A stretch of DNA of 64,000 nucleotides from positions 6,746,794 through 6,810,793 of the forward strand of contig AP018280.1 of the NCBI GenBank assembly GCA_004296455.1, read 5' to 3'. The translations under genes and the position numbers were made by a program. The notes beneath the pieces are model-generated. The model saw only the letters and a list, made by a program, of their open reading frames with translations. It did not search any database and was not told the origin of the DNA. The first letter of the stretch is position 1, and the number at the start of each line of letters is the position of its first letter. The stretch comes from Calothrix sp. NIES-4101 (lineage in GTDB: Bacteria; Cyanobacteriota; Cyanobacteriia; Cyanobacteriales; Nostocaceae). Positions 54,674 through 63,978 of the stretch are shown here, piece by piece.

Positions 54674-56917
54674 CTATTTCAAATAAATCAATAAATTCAA
54701 ACCTGGAATTGTGCGGGAGAGTGTCCATAGGAGTAAAGTAATATATAAAACTCCGAGGCTCCATTGATACCAAGCTAAACTAGAAATAATGCCAGGAAGA
54801 TATTCATCACGCAAGCGAATATCATTGAAACCCAAACGCAATAAATTGTTTAAACTAAAGTCATAATAATTTAACCAATTCCAGCGCCTATCCCACAATA
54901 TGGGCATATAGCGATCGCGAAATGATTGGTTTCTGGGAATCACTGGTAAGCGCCCAATTAGTAAACGCAATTGTCGTAATGTTCCATCTTCGGTAAAGTA
55001 GGAAATATCCATTTGATTATGGAAACGCCCGATTTTGTAAAGTTGAGTTATCAGGGTGATCGGAATTGGTAAAATAATAATTAACAAACAGGTTAAAGTT
55101 AACCAAGGTTGTTCAGAATTACGGAAAATTGCTAGTAAACCAATCAAATTGAAGATACAGAAACTTCCTAAAATCCAACAAGTTTCGTAAGAATTAGGAA
55201 TAATCGCCACTGGATGTAGACGACGAAATCGATCTATTAACCAATAAATTAAACCAAAAAATGCGATCGCAATTATTCCGACTCCAAAAACTAGCCACAC
55301 CTGTGTGCCGTATCCTGATAGTAGTAGTAACAAAGATAGGGCTAACCAACTCCACGCAGTTAGCAGCCATCCACCTAATAATAAAGGTTTACTAACGATA
55401 ATGCGATCGCTAACTTGAATATAAGTCTCAAAATCAATATCTGGCAGCGCCAGTAATTCACTGCGGTTACGAAATGGTTCTTCTTGACGATATTCAATAA
55501 TTGCTTGCACCTGTGCGGTAGAAAATCCCAAATCAATCAATCTGGCGGCGGAAACACTATTAATATTAGTACCAAATAACTGACGACTCAATTCAATCAG
55601 GTGTAACTGCTGCTTGGTATATTCTAGTTGATTGATATCGGCGATTTGTTGTAAGGAACGAAAATTTTGTACTAAATTTCTTAACACATTTTGATTTCCT
55701 TGTAACCCAGAAACCACAAGTACTTTACCAATCTCGCCAGGATTTCCTAAAATTTTTGCTTGATTAGAGTTAAAGCCTAAACCGGACACATTTAAATAGG
55801 CTGATTGAGCAAAATTTGCGTCGCTAAAATCAGCCAAATTCAAAATACTTGCACTTCGCAAAGTTACAGGTAATTGAAAACTGGCTTCCCGAAAGGTGAC
55901 AGCTTGCTCAAAAGTTGTGTCTGTAAATAAAAGAAACTGATTAAAAGAGCTTCTGGTAAATTGAGTTTGCCCAGCAAAACGAATTTGGGAGAAATCAGCA
56001 TTCTTCCGCCATCTTGCTCGACTAAATTTGCCTAATTGTCGAAAAGTCGCTTGAGTAAAATTAGTGCTATCCTCAAAAATACAATCTTGGAAATAAGCAG
56101 CCTCTTGAAATTGGGCTTGTTTAAAATCTGCTTTATCAAAAAAGATACTACTTCCTAACTGAACTTCTCGACGAAAAGTAGTACCATTAAAATTAATAGG
56201 GCGACTAAATCTAGTTTCAGCAAGATTTACAGCCTGATTAAAAATAGCTCCCTGGGCATCAATCGGCTGAAGAAAAAAAGTATTCGCAAATTGAACAGCA
56301 CCATTAAAACGTGTTTGCTGCATCGTTAATGTGCCACGAAAAACACTAATATCGCTAGATAAATTTGCCTGGCTTCTTAATAGCGATCGACAGTCTCTAG
56401 AACTGGGTAAAGACATTCCTAAAGATTCTAAACAAACACTTCGTAATCCTTCAATTTGTTCCTGCTCCGTGGGAGAAAATGTTGGGGAAATAGCTTGTGA
56501 ATATATCGTAGTTCGTATACCCAAATCGCTACCAATGAAATCTCCTTGAATCAGCGAATTACTCAAATCTAAACCCAAAGACTTCGCGCCAGCTTTTTGC
56601 AACTCTTTTCGTAAAATTTGATAAAATTCATCACTAAAACTAGCATTTTCTGGTCGTAAATCTATCGTCATCTGTCGCAAATCGACAGTCAGATTTCCCT
56701 CACGCAAAATTGGATTATGTAACCTTTCCTGTAACAACTCCAGTGTTAGGGGAATACGCTCTAGTTGCGGTTGTGCTTGTACAGGAAGAGGAAAAAAGAG
56801 AATCAAAAGAGAAATAATTAAAAAACAAAGCTTTATACAGCTAGAAAGCCAACATTGCTCTGCGAGACTGTGCGCTTGTCTTGGTGAGACTCTGGGTTTA
56901 AAAAATGATTCGTTCAA
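54674..56917 (-). CDS. Pentapeptide-repeat membrane protein with HhH segment
   Basis: A 747-residue protein. N-terminal signal or anchor at about 28-47 (LCFLIISLLILFFPLPVQA). Pentapeptide-like repeats of the ANF/AxF type occupy about 190-400 (TRFNGAVQFANTFF, FDKADFKQAQFQEAAYF). A helix-hairpin-helix stretch like ComEA lies at about 450-510 (SAARLIDLGFSTAQVQAIIEYRQEEPFRNRSELLALPDID). Four or five membrane helices follow in the last 230 residues. The repeats would face the lumen or periplasm. Function unknown. A 15-base gap separates it from the upstream oxidoreductase gene, probably one operon. Confidence 0.82.
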   Translation of the reverse strand: MNESFFKPRVSPRQAHSLAEQCWLSSCIKLCFLIISLLILFFPLPVQAQPQLERIPLTLELLQERLHNPILREGNLTVDLRQMTIDLRPENASFSDEFYQILRKELQKAGAKSLGLDLSNSLIQGDFIGSDLGIRTTIYSQAISPTFSPTEQEQIEGLRSVCLESLGMSLPSSRDCRSLLRSQANLSSDISVFRGTLTMQQTRFNGAVQFANTFFLQPIDAQGAIFNQAVNLAETRFSRPINFNGTTFRREVQLGSSIFFDKADFKQAQFQEAAYFQDCIFEDSTNFTQATFRQLGKFSRARWRKNADFSQIRFAGQTQFTRSSFNQFLLFTDTTFEQAVTFREASFQLPVTLRSASILNLADFSDANFAQSAYLNVSGLGFNSNQAKILGNPGEIGKVLVVSGLQGNQNVLRNLVQNFRSLQQIADINQLEYTKQQLHLIELSRQLFGTNINSVSAARLIDLGFSTAQVQAIIEYRQEEPFRNRSELLALPDIDFETYIQVSDRIIVSKPLLLGGWLLTAWSWLALSLLLLLSGYGTQVWLVFGVGIIAIAFFGLIYWLIDRFRRLHPVAIIPNSYETCWILGSFCIFNLIGLLAIFRNSEQPWLTLTCLLIIILPIPITLITQLYKIGRFHNQMDISYFTEDGTLRQLRLLIGRLPVIPRNQSFRDRYMPILWDRRWNWLNYYDFSLNNLLRLGFNDIRLRDEYLPGIISSLAWYQWSLGVLYITLLLWTLSRTIPGLNLLIYLK

Positions 56918-56932
56918 CTTTAATGTGTGTCA

Positions 56933-57931
56933 TCAACTTTCCATGAGCAAAACAATTTTACCTGTCATTGAACCATTTTCAAGTAATTGATGAGCTTTTG
57001 CTGCATCTTGTAATGGAAACTCATGGCTAACATGGATTTTTAGCTCACCCTTATCCATCCAACTCGCACATTGTTCCAGAATTTCCGCCTGATATTGCTG
57101 GGCTTCCACAATTCCTTGCAACATTGGAGTCAACATTAATTCCAAACTAATGCGGAGATTGCGGTTACGTGCTATCTTCCAAGAAGTATTTACATCGGGT
57201 TCCAAAATCGTCACAATATCGCCATATACCCGTACTGCTGGGAAAGACTGAGAAAATATTTCCCCACCAATGGTATCAAAAAGCAAATCCACACCTTCCC
57301 CATTTGTCCAATTTAATGCAGCTTGGACAAAATCGGTTTCCTGAGAATTGATAGCTTCATCAGTTCCCAATTCTCGGACAAAATTAATTTTATCAGGCGA
57401 TCGCACAGTTGTAGCCACCATCGCCCCCTTCAGCTTTGCTAATTGTATTGCCACATGTCCAACACCACCAGCACCCGCATGGATTAATACCTTGTCTCCA
57501 GGTGCAAGTCTTCCTCTGTCATACAGTGCTTCCCATGCAGTGATAAGTACTAAGGGAGCGGCAGCTGCCTCCGCAAAGGAGAGAGAAGCAGGTTTTTTGG
57601 CAGCAAATTTCTCATCAATGGTTGTATATTCGGCATAGTTGCCTTGATGTGCACCCAATCCACCATTGCAGAAATATACCTCATCCCCAACACGGAATTT
57701 TGTCACCCCTGCACCGATTGCTTCGACAATTCCTGCACCATCACAACCAATAATTGCCGGCATTTTATCGGGGTAAAAAGTCCCACGTTTGCGGAGTTTA
57801 GTATCGATGGGGTTTATGCCTGCGGCTTTTAATTTGACTAAGATTTCTGTTGTTTGGGGAGAAGGTTTTGGTACTTCTTGTAGTTGCAATACCTCTGGGT
57901 TTCCTGCTGCTGTCATTAATACTGCTTTCAT
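56933..57931 (-). CDS. MDR-family NAD(P)-dependent oxidoreductase (quinone-reductase-like)
   Basis: A 332-residue enzyme of the medium-chain dehydrogenase/reductase superfamily. GroES-like part at about 25-120 (KAAGINPIDTKLRKRGTFYP, IIGCDGAGIVEAIG). Rossmann motif HAGAGGVGHVAIQLAKL at about 152-168. The structural-zinc Cys cluster of alcohol dehydrogenases is absent, so it fits the quinone-reductase/zeta-crystallin branch. It is cytoplasmic; the substrate cannot be told from sequence. Confidence 0.9.
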   Translation of the reverse strand: MKAVLMTAAGNPEVLQLQEVPKPSPQTTEILVKLKAAGINPIDTKLRKRGTFYPDKMPAIIGCDGAGIVEAIGAGVTKFRVGDEVYFCNGGLGAHQGNYAEYTTIDEKFAAKKPASLSFAEAAAAPLVLITAWEALYDRGRLAPGDKVLIHAGAGGVGHVAIQLAKLKGAMVATTVRSPDKINFVRELGTDEAINSQETDFVQAALNWTNGEGVDLLFDTIGGEIFSQSFPAVRVYGDIVTILEPDVNTSWKIARNRNLRISLELMLTPMLQGIVEAQQYQAEILEQCASWMDKGELKIHVSHEFPLQDAAKAHQLLENGSMTGKIVLLMES

Positions 57932-58296
57932 TCTCTCCTCCTGGCATACATGTTCCTTAAGGTTAATTTATCGTAAAGAGGGGATAATATTATTTTTCTT
58001 GTGCAGAATTTTTTCTAGATGTAAATCATGAGCGGGGAAAGTGTAATTTCTTTATTTACATATGTTGTTTGAAAACATCAATTTATTACTGAATCTTAAC
58101 GATATTTCGCTTATTTTTAAACTTTGTTCCCAATGGCTTAAGTTTGTGCGATCGCAATTTTTCTGATAATTTATAGAAATATAAAAATTATATTTTGAGG
58201 CTTTGATTTAAATTGGAGATTGTGAAATTCTTACTGTTTTATATATTTCACAATCTCAATCTTGAATTTGCTTATAACCATGTATGTAACTTCTTG
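57932..58296. other. Intergenic region without gene
   Basis: AT-rich, 365 bases, one HIP1-like site near 58148. No ORF, hairpin or repeat that I would support. Confidence 0.4.
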
Positions 58297-58596
58297 CTAG
58301 ACACCGATTCCGATAGCTTTGACAATATTCATGTATAAAGGTATCCCCATAATAATATTAAAGGGAAAAGTGAAAGCTAATACCATCGACACATATAAAC
58401 TTAGATGTGCTTGGGGTAAAGTCATTCGCATTGCAGTCGGAACTGCAATATAAGATGCGCTGGCTGATAGTAAAGCAAATAAGAGTGCATTACCCTGAGA
58501 CGTACCCAGAATTTTAGCGATAATAATACCAATAATCGCGTTTACTACTGGCATAAGTATCGAGAAACTAATTACAAACGAATTTGTTTTATTCAA
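58297..58596 (-). pseudogene. C-terminal fragment of SbtA-type sodium-bicarbonate transporter
   Basis: Only about 99 residues remain: FSILMPVVNAIIGIIIAKILGTSQGNALLFALLSASASYIAVPTAMRMT to LTFPFN-like AFTFPFNIIMGIPLYMNIV, which matches the last third of SbtA. Full SbtA has over 300 residues. The putative start is TTG with AAGGAGA about 10 bases upstream, and the frame stays open about 100 bases further but without recognisable SbtA sequence. Most likely a truncated remnant; a regulatory mini-protein is possible but unsupported. Confidence 0.75.
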
Positions 58597-58875
58597 ATGC
58601 TGATTCTCCTTGATGCAACCCTGGTTATATCGAGAGGAAAAATTATATAGCTCCGTAGAAAATTCCGGGTATATCTTTTTCTTCTCTAGTAAATTGCTCT
58701 AGTTTGTGCCAGCAATCTTCTCGTGTCAAGAGTCTATTTATCAAATTAGCAATTCATAAAAATTGGGAGTGATTTAAAATTTTGTTCTCCAGTACTTTAC
58801 ACCCAGCAACTTTTTGGTTAATCTGGGCTATGATGATTATATTTGCTTGTATTCTTTAATTGAATTTATTTCTAT

Positions 58876-59637
58876 TTATCGAGCGATCGCTACAATGAAT
58901 GTTAACCCGAAACCGAAAGAAACAGCTATTAACCAGTTACGAATAGCGTTTTGTTTTTGGATTTGATTGTCGATTTTTCTGTGTAAACATTCAATTTCTG
59001 TTATTGCTTCTTGATGCTGGCAATTTAATTTTTTGAGATATTCTTTACCTCCAAACTCGCTAAAAATAGATTCTATCTCATTTTTTATTTCTTGAATTCG
59101 TAAATATGATTTACTAGTCTCATTTGCTGCATCTTCAGTTTGTTTTTGTATCTTTACTATTTCCTGTTGGTTGGTATTAATTTGAAATGCAATAGCTTTA
59201 ATTTCATCAAGATTTTGGAAAAAATCATGATTAAACTCTGGCAAGATTGATTGCAGTTCTTGTACTTGATTTTGGGCTAGTTCAAAACTATTCTGAATAT
59301 TTTCTAGCTCTTGCTTAAAATTATCTAAAATACCGTCATAATTACTAATTTTTTCAACTTTAAATGCAATATTATCACTAATTTGAGATGCTTTTTTGAT
59401 ATTTTCACTCAGATTTAATTGCTGTTCTTGGATTTGTCTAATTGAATTTTGAATAGTATTTGCAATCAAAGATGAATCTGATGTAATTTGTTCTACTTTT
59501 TTGTTTTCATGAGATATAAATGTCTGAATTTTTTGTGCTTTTTCTAAAACTTTATGAGATACTTTCATCCCCCGTTCGATGGTTTGCCATAATTCGTCTA
59601 ATTGTTTTGCAACTTCTAAATCAGTAAGTGTTTTCAT
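58876..59637 (-). CDS. Coiled-coil protein with C-terminal membrane anchor
   Basis: A 253-residue protein, not a named family. Nearly the whole chain is heptad-like, polar and Gln/Glu/Lys/Ile-rich (about 10-225). The last about 20 residues form one membrane helix (NWLIAVSFGFGLTFIVAIA). Its ATG overlaps the TGA of the RelE-helicase gene (ATGA), so it is translationally coupled to it. A tail-anchored coiled coil coupled to a nucleic-acid enzyme is reminiscent of membrane effectors in defence systems, but this is inference. Confidence 0.78.
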   Translation of the reverse strand: MKTLTDLEVAKQLDELWQTIERGMKVSHKVLEKAQKIQTFISHENKKVEQITSDSSLIANTIQNSIRQIQEQQLNLSENIKKASQISDNIAFKVEKISNYDGILDNFKQELENIQNSFELAQNQVQELQSILPEFNHDFFQNLDEIKAIAFQINTNQQEIVKIQKQTEDAANETSKSYLRIQEIKNEIESIFSEFGGKEYLKKLNCQHQEAITEIECLHRKIDNQIQKQNAIRNWLIAVSFGFGLTFIVAIAR

Positions 59638-61949
59638 AGATTATCATCCTGATTTTCTATAAGTTTATTTATGCGTGCATTAAATGATTGGCATAGCAAA
59701 TTTACCAGGGATAGGCTCGGAGTCGATTGAGAATTAACCTCTTGCCAAAAAGGGAAATTTTGTTTGTAGTTTCCATTCGCAATATTCGCTCTGACTCTGG
59801 CAGCTTCATAGGGCATTCCCTTAGCTTCCAAATCTTTTGCAATCGCTTTGAGTAAGTGTTCGTATTCTCTTATATCACTATTTTTTAATAATGAGGCTTC
59901 CGTGACTGCTTCCCAAGAATGTCCCATAGCTCTGAGTAAAAGACAGCGTAGGTGAATATTTTGAGTTTGTTGCAACTCATGCTGTAGATGTTCTAGGGAA
60001 TGCTGTTTTAATAATGCAATTGCCTGAGTTTCCCATTTATAAAGGTTTGTATTTTCTACACCTGCAAATTGCAGAGCTAGATATGTATCCCAATAAAGAA
60101 AACCTGTTTCACAGCGTTTTAATAAGCGCTGTTGTACATCATCAGTAATTTGATTTAAATCCGTGTCACTAACTACTTCTGTAATCCATTTAATCGCGTC
60201 GTGAGCATTAATGCGATCGCATTTTTTAAAAAAGTCATAGCCATTATCTTTTAAGCGGTTAATTTCCGCAGTGGTAGCTACAACTAATAAACGAGATTGG
60301 GCACGAGTTAAGAGAGTATACCATTGAAAACTTTCTTCTAATGATGGGGCTGTGTCACCTTCAAATAAGCAGAAAGCGACACAGGATTCAAATTCTCTAC
60401 CTTTGGCATTTTCTGGGTTTAAAATTACTAAGTTTTCACGGGTATCTAAAGAAGTTTTAGAGAGGACTTTGATAGCTTTGGCTAAATCGCGCAACAAATA
60501 ACGACGATTTTCTTCTTTACTGTATTCTCCAGCTAGTTTCTCTAAAAATAACATTGCTGAAGCTTGAGAATCTAACTCTAATAACTTGACGGATTCTCCA
60601 TTCTCAAAAGCATATTGGGGGTTAGCTGGTAATGGTAACTCTTTACATTTATTTTTCGCTGTAATGCTTTGAGCTACATGCCAAAATTGATTAGCGAATT
60701 CTAATATTTGTTGGGAATTACGATAATTTCTCACCAACTCAATCGAATGTTTAATTTGCAATTGTCCCCAATTAAAATCAGTTGTTTGAATGCGCTGATT
60801 TAAATCACCTAACAACCATAAATAGGTTTTATGGCCTTGTTCCGACCAGGCTTTACAAACTGAAATAATGGCTTGTAATTCACTTAATAAATAATCTTGA
60901 GCTTCATCAATAATTAATAAAGTACAATCAGAATTACTAGGAATCTGATTAAGTTTACTTTGGAGAATTTTTGCCGCATCTAATCGACAAATTCGACATG
61001 ATAAAGCTTTATAAAAATGTTTTTTATTAATTCTTAATAAATTATTGACTCGGTGTGAATTGACTTGAAACATGACATTTTTGTCTTGCAGACGTTTCTC
61101 CTCATCCAACACAAATGCTTGATATAACAAAACATCATTAGTCGTAATATCACTTTGACGAGTAAACTTTAACGCCTGTCGCAAAGCTTCCAACTCCTGC
61201 TGTGGTGAAGCCAGACGACTATCAAAATCGGGATTAATTTCACCTAACCATTGTGGAAATGTACCCAACCAAAAATTTTCTTGCTCAATAACTTGTTTAA
61301 CTTCTGAAAACTCCGCAATATCGCGCCGTAAAGCTTCCGGTACAATCAACATTGTATTCCACCCATAATTGCGATGAACTTCACATGCAAATAAAGTCGC
61401 ACATACTGTTTTTCCCGTACCTGGCGCACTTTGAATCACAACACAAGAACTATCTTCAAACTGATGAACTGTGCTTGATGGATATTGGGAACATAAAGCT
61501 TTTAAAGGTTCATCCAGAATATTTCGCTGATATTCAGTCAAAATCGGTGAATAACGATAACTACCATACACAAACCGATACCAATCATTATCCTGCTCAT
61601 GATTCCATTGATAAGAAGGATTTTCAGCCAGTATTGTCCCCTGCGGGTGCAACAATTCCTCTATAATTTGTGGTTGAGTGCGATCGCGACTATCAAAAGC
61701 ATCATCATAAACGCCACCACGCAACCCAGCTTTAATCACCACAATATTATTTTGATCTTGACGTTGCCAAATCACGCGCCATTTTCCTAAACGGGTACGC
61801 AAAAGATTGCTCACCCCTTTCAGCGCTTTCGTCTGTCTTTCATCCCCTAAACTCAACCGATGCAAAATCTGATAAATTCTTTGCAAATCAGCAGGTGGTA
61901 GTTTCTGGATTTCACGAAACGCTGCCCGAATTATCTTAATATCAGGCAT
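59634..61949 (-). CDS. RelE-like domain fused to SF1 (UvrD-like) helicase
   Basis: A 771-residue fusion. Residues about 1-90 have RelE/ParE toxin form (MPDIKIIRAAFREIQKLPPADLQRIYQIL, LRTRLGKWRVIWQ, GGVYDD). From about 138 comes an SF1 helicase: Q-motif-like LTEYQRNIL, Walker A SAPGTGKT at 174-181, Walker B LLIIDEAQD at 344-352, motif III GDLNQRI at 381, motif IV VRNYRNSQQI at 406, and WYTLLTRAQSRLLVV near 560. The C-terminal about 170 residues are helical and unassigned. It is first in a two-gene unit with a membrane coiled-coil protein. Helicase call is firm; RelE call is by eye; biological role is unknown. Confidence 0.85.
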   Translation of the reverse strand: MPDIKIIRAAFREIQKLPPADLQRIYQILHRLSLGDERQTKALKGVSNLLRTRLGKWRVIWQRQDQNNIVVIKAGLRGGVYDDAFDSRDRTQPQIIEELLHPQGTILAENPSYQWNHEQDNDWYRFVYGSYRYSPILTEYQRNILDEPLKALCSQYPSSTVHQFEDSSCVVIQSAPGTGKTVCATLFACEVHRNYGWNTMLIVPEALRRDIAEFSEVKQVIEQENFWLGTFPQWLGEINPDFDSRLASPQQELEALRQALKFTRQSDITTNDVLLYQAFVLDEEKRLQDKNVMFQVNSHRVNNLLRINKKHFYKALSCRICRLDAAKILQSKLNQIPSNSDCTLLIIDEAQDYLLSELQAIISVCKAWSEQGHKTYLWLLGDLNQRIQTTDFNWGQLQIKHSIELVRNYRNSQQILEFANQFWHVAQSITAKNKCKELPLPANPQYAFENGESVKLLELDSQASAMLFLEKLAGEYSKEENRRYLLRDLAKAIKVLSKTSLDTRENLVILNPENAKGREFESCVAFCLFEGDTAPSLEESFQWYTLLTRAQSRLLVVATTAEINRLKDNGYDFFKKCDRINAHDAIKWITEVVSDTDLNQITDDVQQRLLKRCETGFLYWDTYLALQFAGVENTNLYKWETQAIALLKQHSLEHLQHELQQTQNIHLRCLLLRAMGHSWEAVTEASLLKNSDIREYEHLLKAIAKDLEAKGMPYEAARVRANIANGNYKQNFPFWQEVNSQSTPSLSLVNLLCQSFNARINKLIENQDDNL

Positions 61950-62260
61950 ACAATCGGATTCTCCCCGATACTATCGGTAACTTTACCTGCTTATTATTCC
62001 CATCTTGGCGAGAAATTTATTTTTTTACAAACAAATAAAAATAGACTGTTGCTAATTTGTGAGAAATGGGACTTTAAAATTGATGATTTCATCTGAAGCG
62101 GAGGGATGTTACCAATAGGTAATTACCTGAACTTGAATAAAGTTAGCTAAAGGAATATTTCGTATACCATTGATATGTAAGTCACGAAGAAAATATTAAC
62201 AAAATTTAATAAATTAACTCTAAATTCAATTATTGCGATCGCAAAATCACGTATCCTCAA
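61950..62260. other. Divergent intergenic region
   Basis: AT-rich, 311 bases between the RelE-helicase gene and the deacetylase gene; must hold both promoters. One HIP1 octamer is seen just before the deacetylase start. No other structure recognised. Confidence 0.4.
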
Positions 62261-62938
62261 ATGATGCAATTTGCCCCACTATATCCCTTAATTTATCAAA
62301 TTCTTAAGCCAAGCTTTCCCAATTGTCTTTGGCGAGGTAATCCCCATTCTCCAAACATTGCACTGACTTTTGATGATGGCCCCCATCAAGAATATACACC
62401 GCAATTACTCGCAGTTTTAGACTATTACAACATTCCGGCTAGCTTTTTTTGGTTGGGCATATGCGTCAACCGCTTCCCCGAAGTGGCAAAAATGGTATCC
62501 AGTCGCAATCATTGGATTGGTTTACATGGTTACGAACATCATAACTTTCCCTTGCTGTCTCAGGCAGAATTGCGTCATAGTTTGCAAAAAACTCAAATCG
62601 CCATTGCTCAAGCCTGCAATGTCTCCCCCGAAAACATCCATGATGTTCGTCCACCAAACGGTTTTTTTACTCCCAATACATTAAAACTCTTGCATCAGTG
62701 GAATTATCGTCCAGTTATGTGGAGCGTAGTGCCAGAAGATTGGGTAAAACCTGGTATAAATACTGTGGTCAAACGAGTGTTAACTCAAGTGCAACACGGT
62801 TCAATCATCGTATTACACGACGGATATTTCGGTGGACAAGATGTAGCCACCACAGTCGCAAATTTAATCCCTCAATTACTCAAACAAGGCTATCAATTTG
62901 TCACAATTGACAGTCTTTGGCAAGAAATTAGAGCATAG
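62261..62938 (+). CDS. Polysaccharide deacetylase (NodB/CE4 family)
   Basis: A 225-residue CE4 enzyme. Motif 1 TFDDGPHQEYT at about 36 (catalytic and metal Asp), motif 2 HGYEHHNF near 90 (metal His), motif 3 RPPNGFFTPNTL near 130, and a late LHDGY motif near 185. It removes acetyl groups from polymeric N-acetyl sugars such as peptidoglycan or exopolysaccharide. No clear signal peptide; the N-terminus MMQFAPLYPLIYQIL is only weakly hydrophobic. Monocistronic by layout. Confidence 0.93.
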   Translation: MMQFAPLYPLIYQILKPSFPNCLWRGNPHSPNIALTFDDGPHQEYTPQLLAVLDYYNIPASFFWLGICVNRFPEVAKMVSSRNHWIGLHGYEHHNFPLLSQAELRHSLQKTQIAIAQACNVSPENIHDVRPPNGFFTPNTLKLLHQWNYRPVMWSVVPEDWVKPGINTVVKRVLTQVQHGSIIVLHDGYFGGQDVATTVANLIPQLLKQGYQFVTIDSLWQEIRA

Positions 62939-62999
62939 GCTAAATAGAGACACAAGGACAAAAAAGATATTTCTCCATATCTGGGTTAACTCCTTTGAT

Positions 63000-63347
63000 T
63001 TAAGCCTTGGATTTACTTTTCTCGCTGGGCTGAGGTTTTGGCTCCAAATCGGATACAACTTGTGTTGGTTCTTCGGTTCCCAGTAGATTCCTAATATCAT
63101 TTAACGAACTCGGTTTTGCAGCTTGCTCTTCCGATATTTCATTAATGTACTCAATTAAATCTTCTACTTGGCAATTCAAAGCTTTACAAAACTTTGTAAT
63201 CCTCTCAATGTGGTCGATTCCAGTTCTACCGCTTTCCCAGTTTTGGATCGTGCTTTCTGTCACGCCGACAAGACGTGATAGCTCTAGCTGGGTCAATCCT
63301 GCTCTTTCACGCAAAGACGCTATCCGTGGTTTAGCTTTCCGTTTCAC
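63000..63347 (-). CDS. XRE-family helix-turn-helix regulator
   Basis: A 115-residue DNA-binding protein. The HTH_3 domain occupies about 9-66 (LRERAGLTQLELSRLVGVTESTIQNWESGRTGIDHIERITKFCKALNCQVEDLI). The tail (about 70-115) is Glu/Pro/Ser/Lys-rich and likely disordered. No toxin or peptidase domain is attached and no antitoxin-type partner adjoins. Target unknown. Confidence 0.92.
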   Translation of the reverse strand: MKRKAKPRIASLRERAGLTQLELSRLVGVTESTIQNWESGRTGIDHIERITKFCKALNCQVEDLIEYINEISEEQAAKPSSLNDIRNLLGTEEPTQVVSDLEPKPQPSEKSKSKA

Positions 63348-63978
63348 AGTTACAACACGCTTAGTTCAACTATAGTCGTCAATCGTAGCACCAAAAAAAA
63401 ATAACGCCCAATTTTTTTACCCAAGACTTGACACACCCAAAATCTTTGGTTAAAACTATTAGGTATAGGGCATCTCCAAGGAATGTTTCCAGGAACAGTT
63501 CCGAAAATATACTCGATCAGGGCTTATACTCAGAGGTCAGAGAAAGCGCAACCTATAGATTAGCAATGAGCGAACTATAGAAAAAATATCAAAATTCCCA
63601 AACATCTCTAACCTATCCGGAATGATTCAAGTGAAATATGTAGCTTAGATTATTCCAAACGAGAGAAAAAGAAAACACTAAACCAAATAATTACTGGAAA
63701 TAGTTAAACAATAAACACTAACCAGAGTCAAGCTTCTGATTACGTTTTCCCTTACTATCCCTAAGTGTAAGCAAGGAAAGATTAGATTTTCAGTGTTGCG
63801 ACAAGAAAATAGCCAAACCCTTTCTTGCTCAAACATCCTGTTAGATACATACATTGAGCCTATAGGCTTTTTGCTGTCTTTAACACCTAATTATTTCGGG
63901 TAATACATTTACATTAAAAATTTTAGGTGTTCTTTTTATCTCAGAATCAACAACACACGACTAAGAAGGTCTAAATAT
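63348..63978. other. Long intergenic region upstream of the gene at the window end
   Basis: 630 bases with no supportable ORF. AT-rich. Near the right end, short palindrome AGCCTATAGGCT followed by TTTTT at about 63857-63872, and a second inverted repeat (separate entry). Confidence 0.4.
63882..63931 (+). promoter_or_regulatory. Attenuator-like inverted repeat in a 5' leader
   Basis: AACACCTAA and TTAGGTGTT (9-bp arms, 32-nt loop) are followed by CTTTTTA, 48 bases before the ATG at 63979. It could be an intrinsic terminator ending an upstream small transcript or a leader attenuator. Confidence 0.35.
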
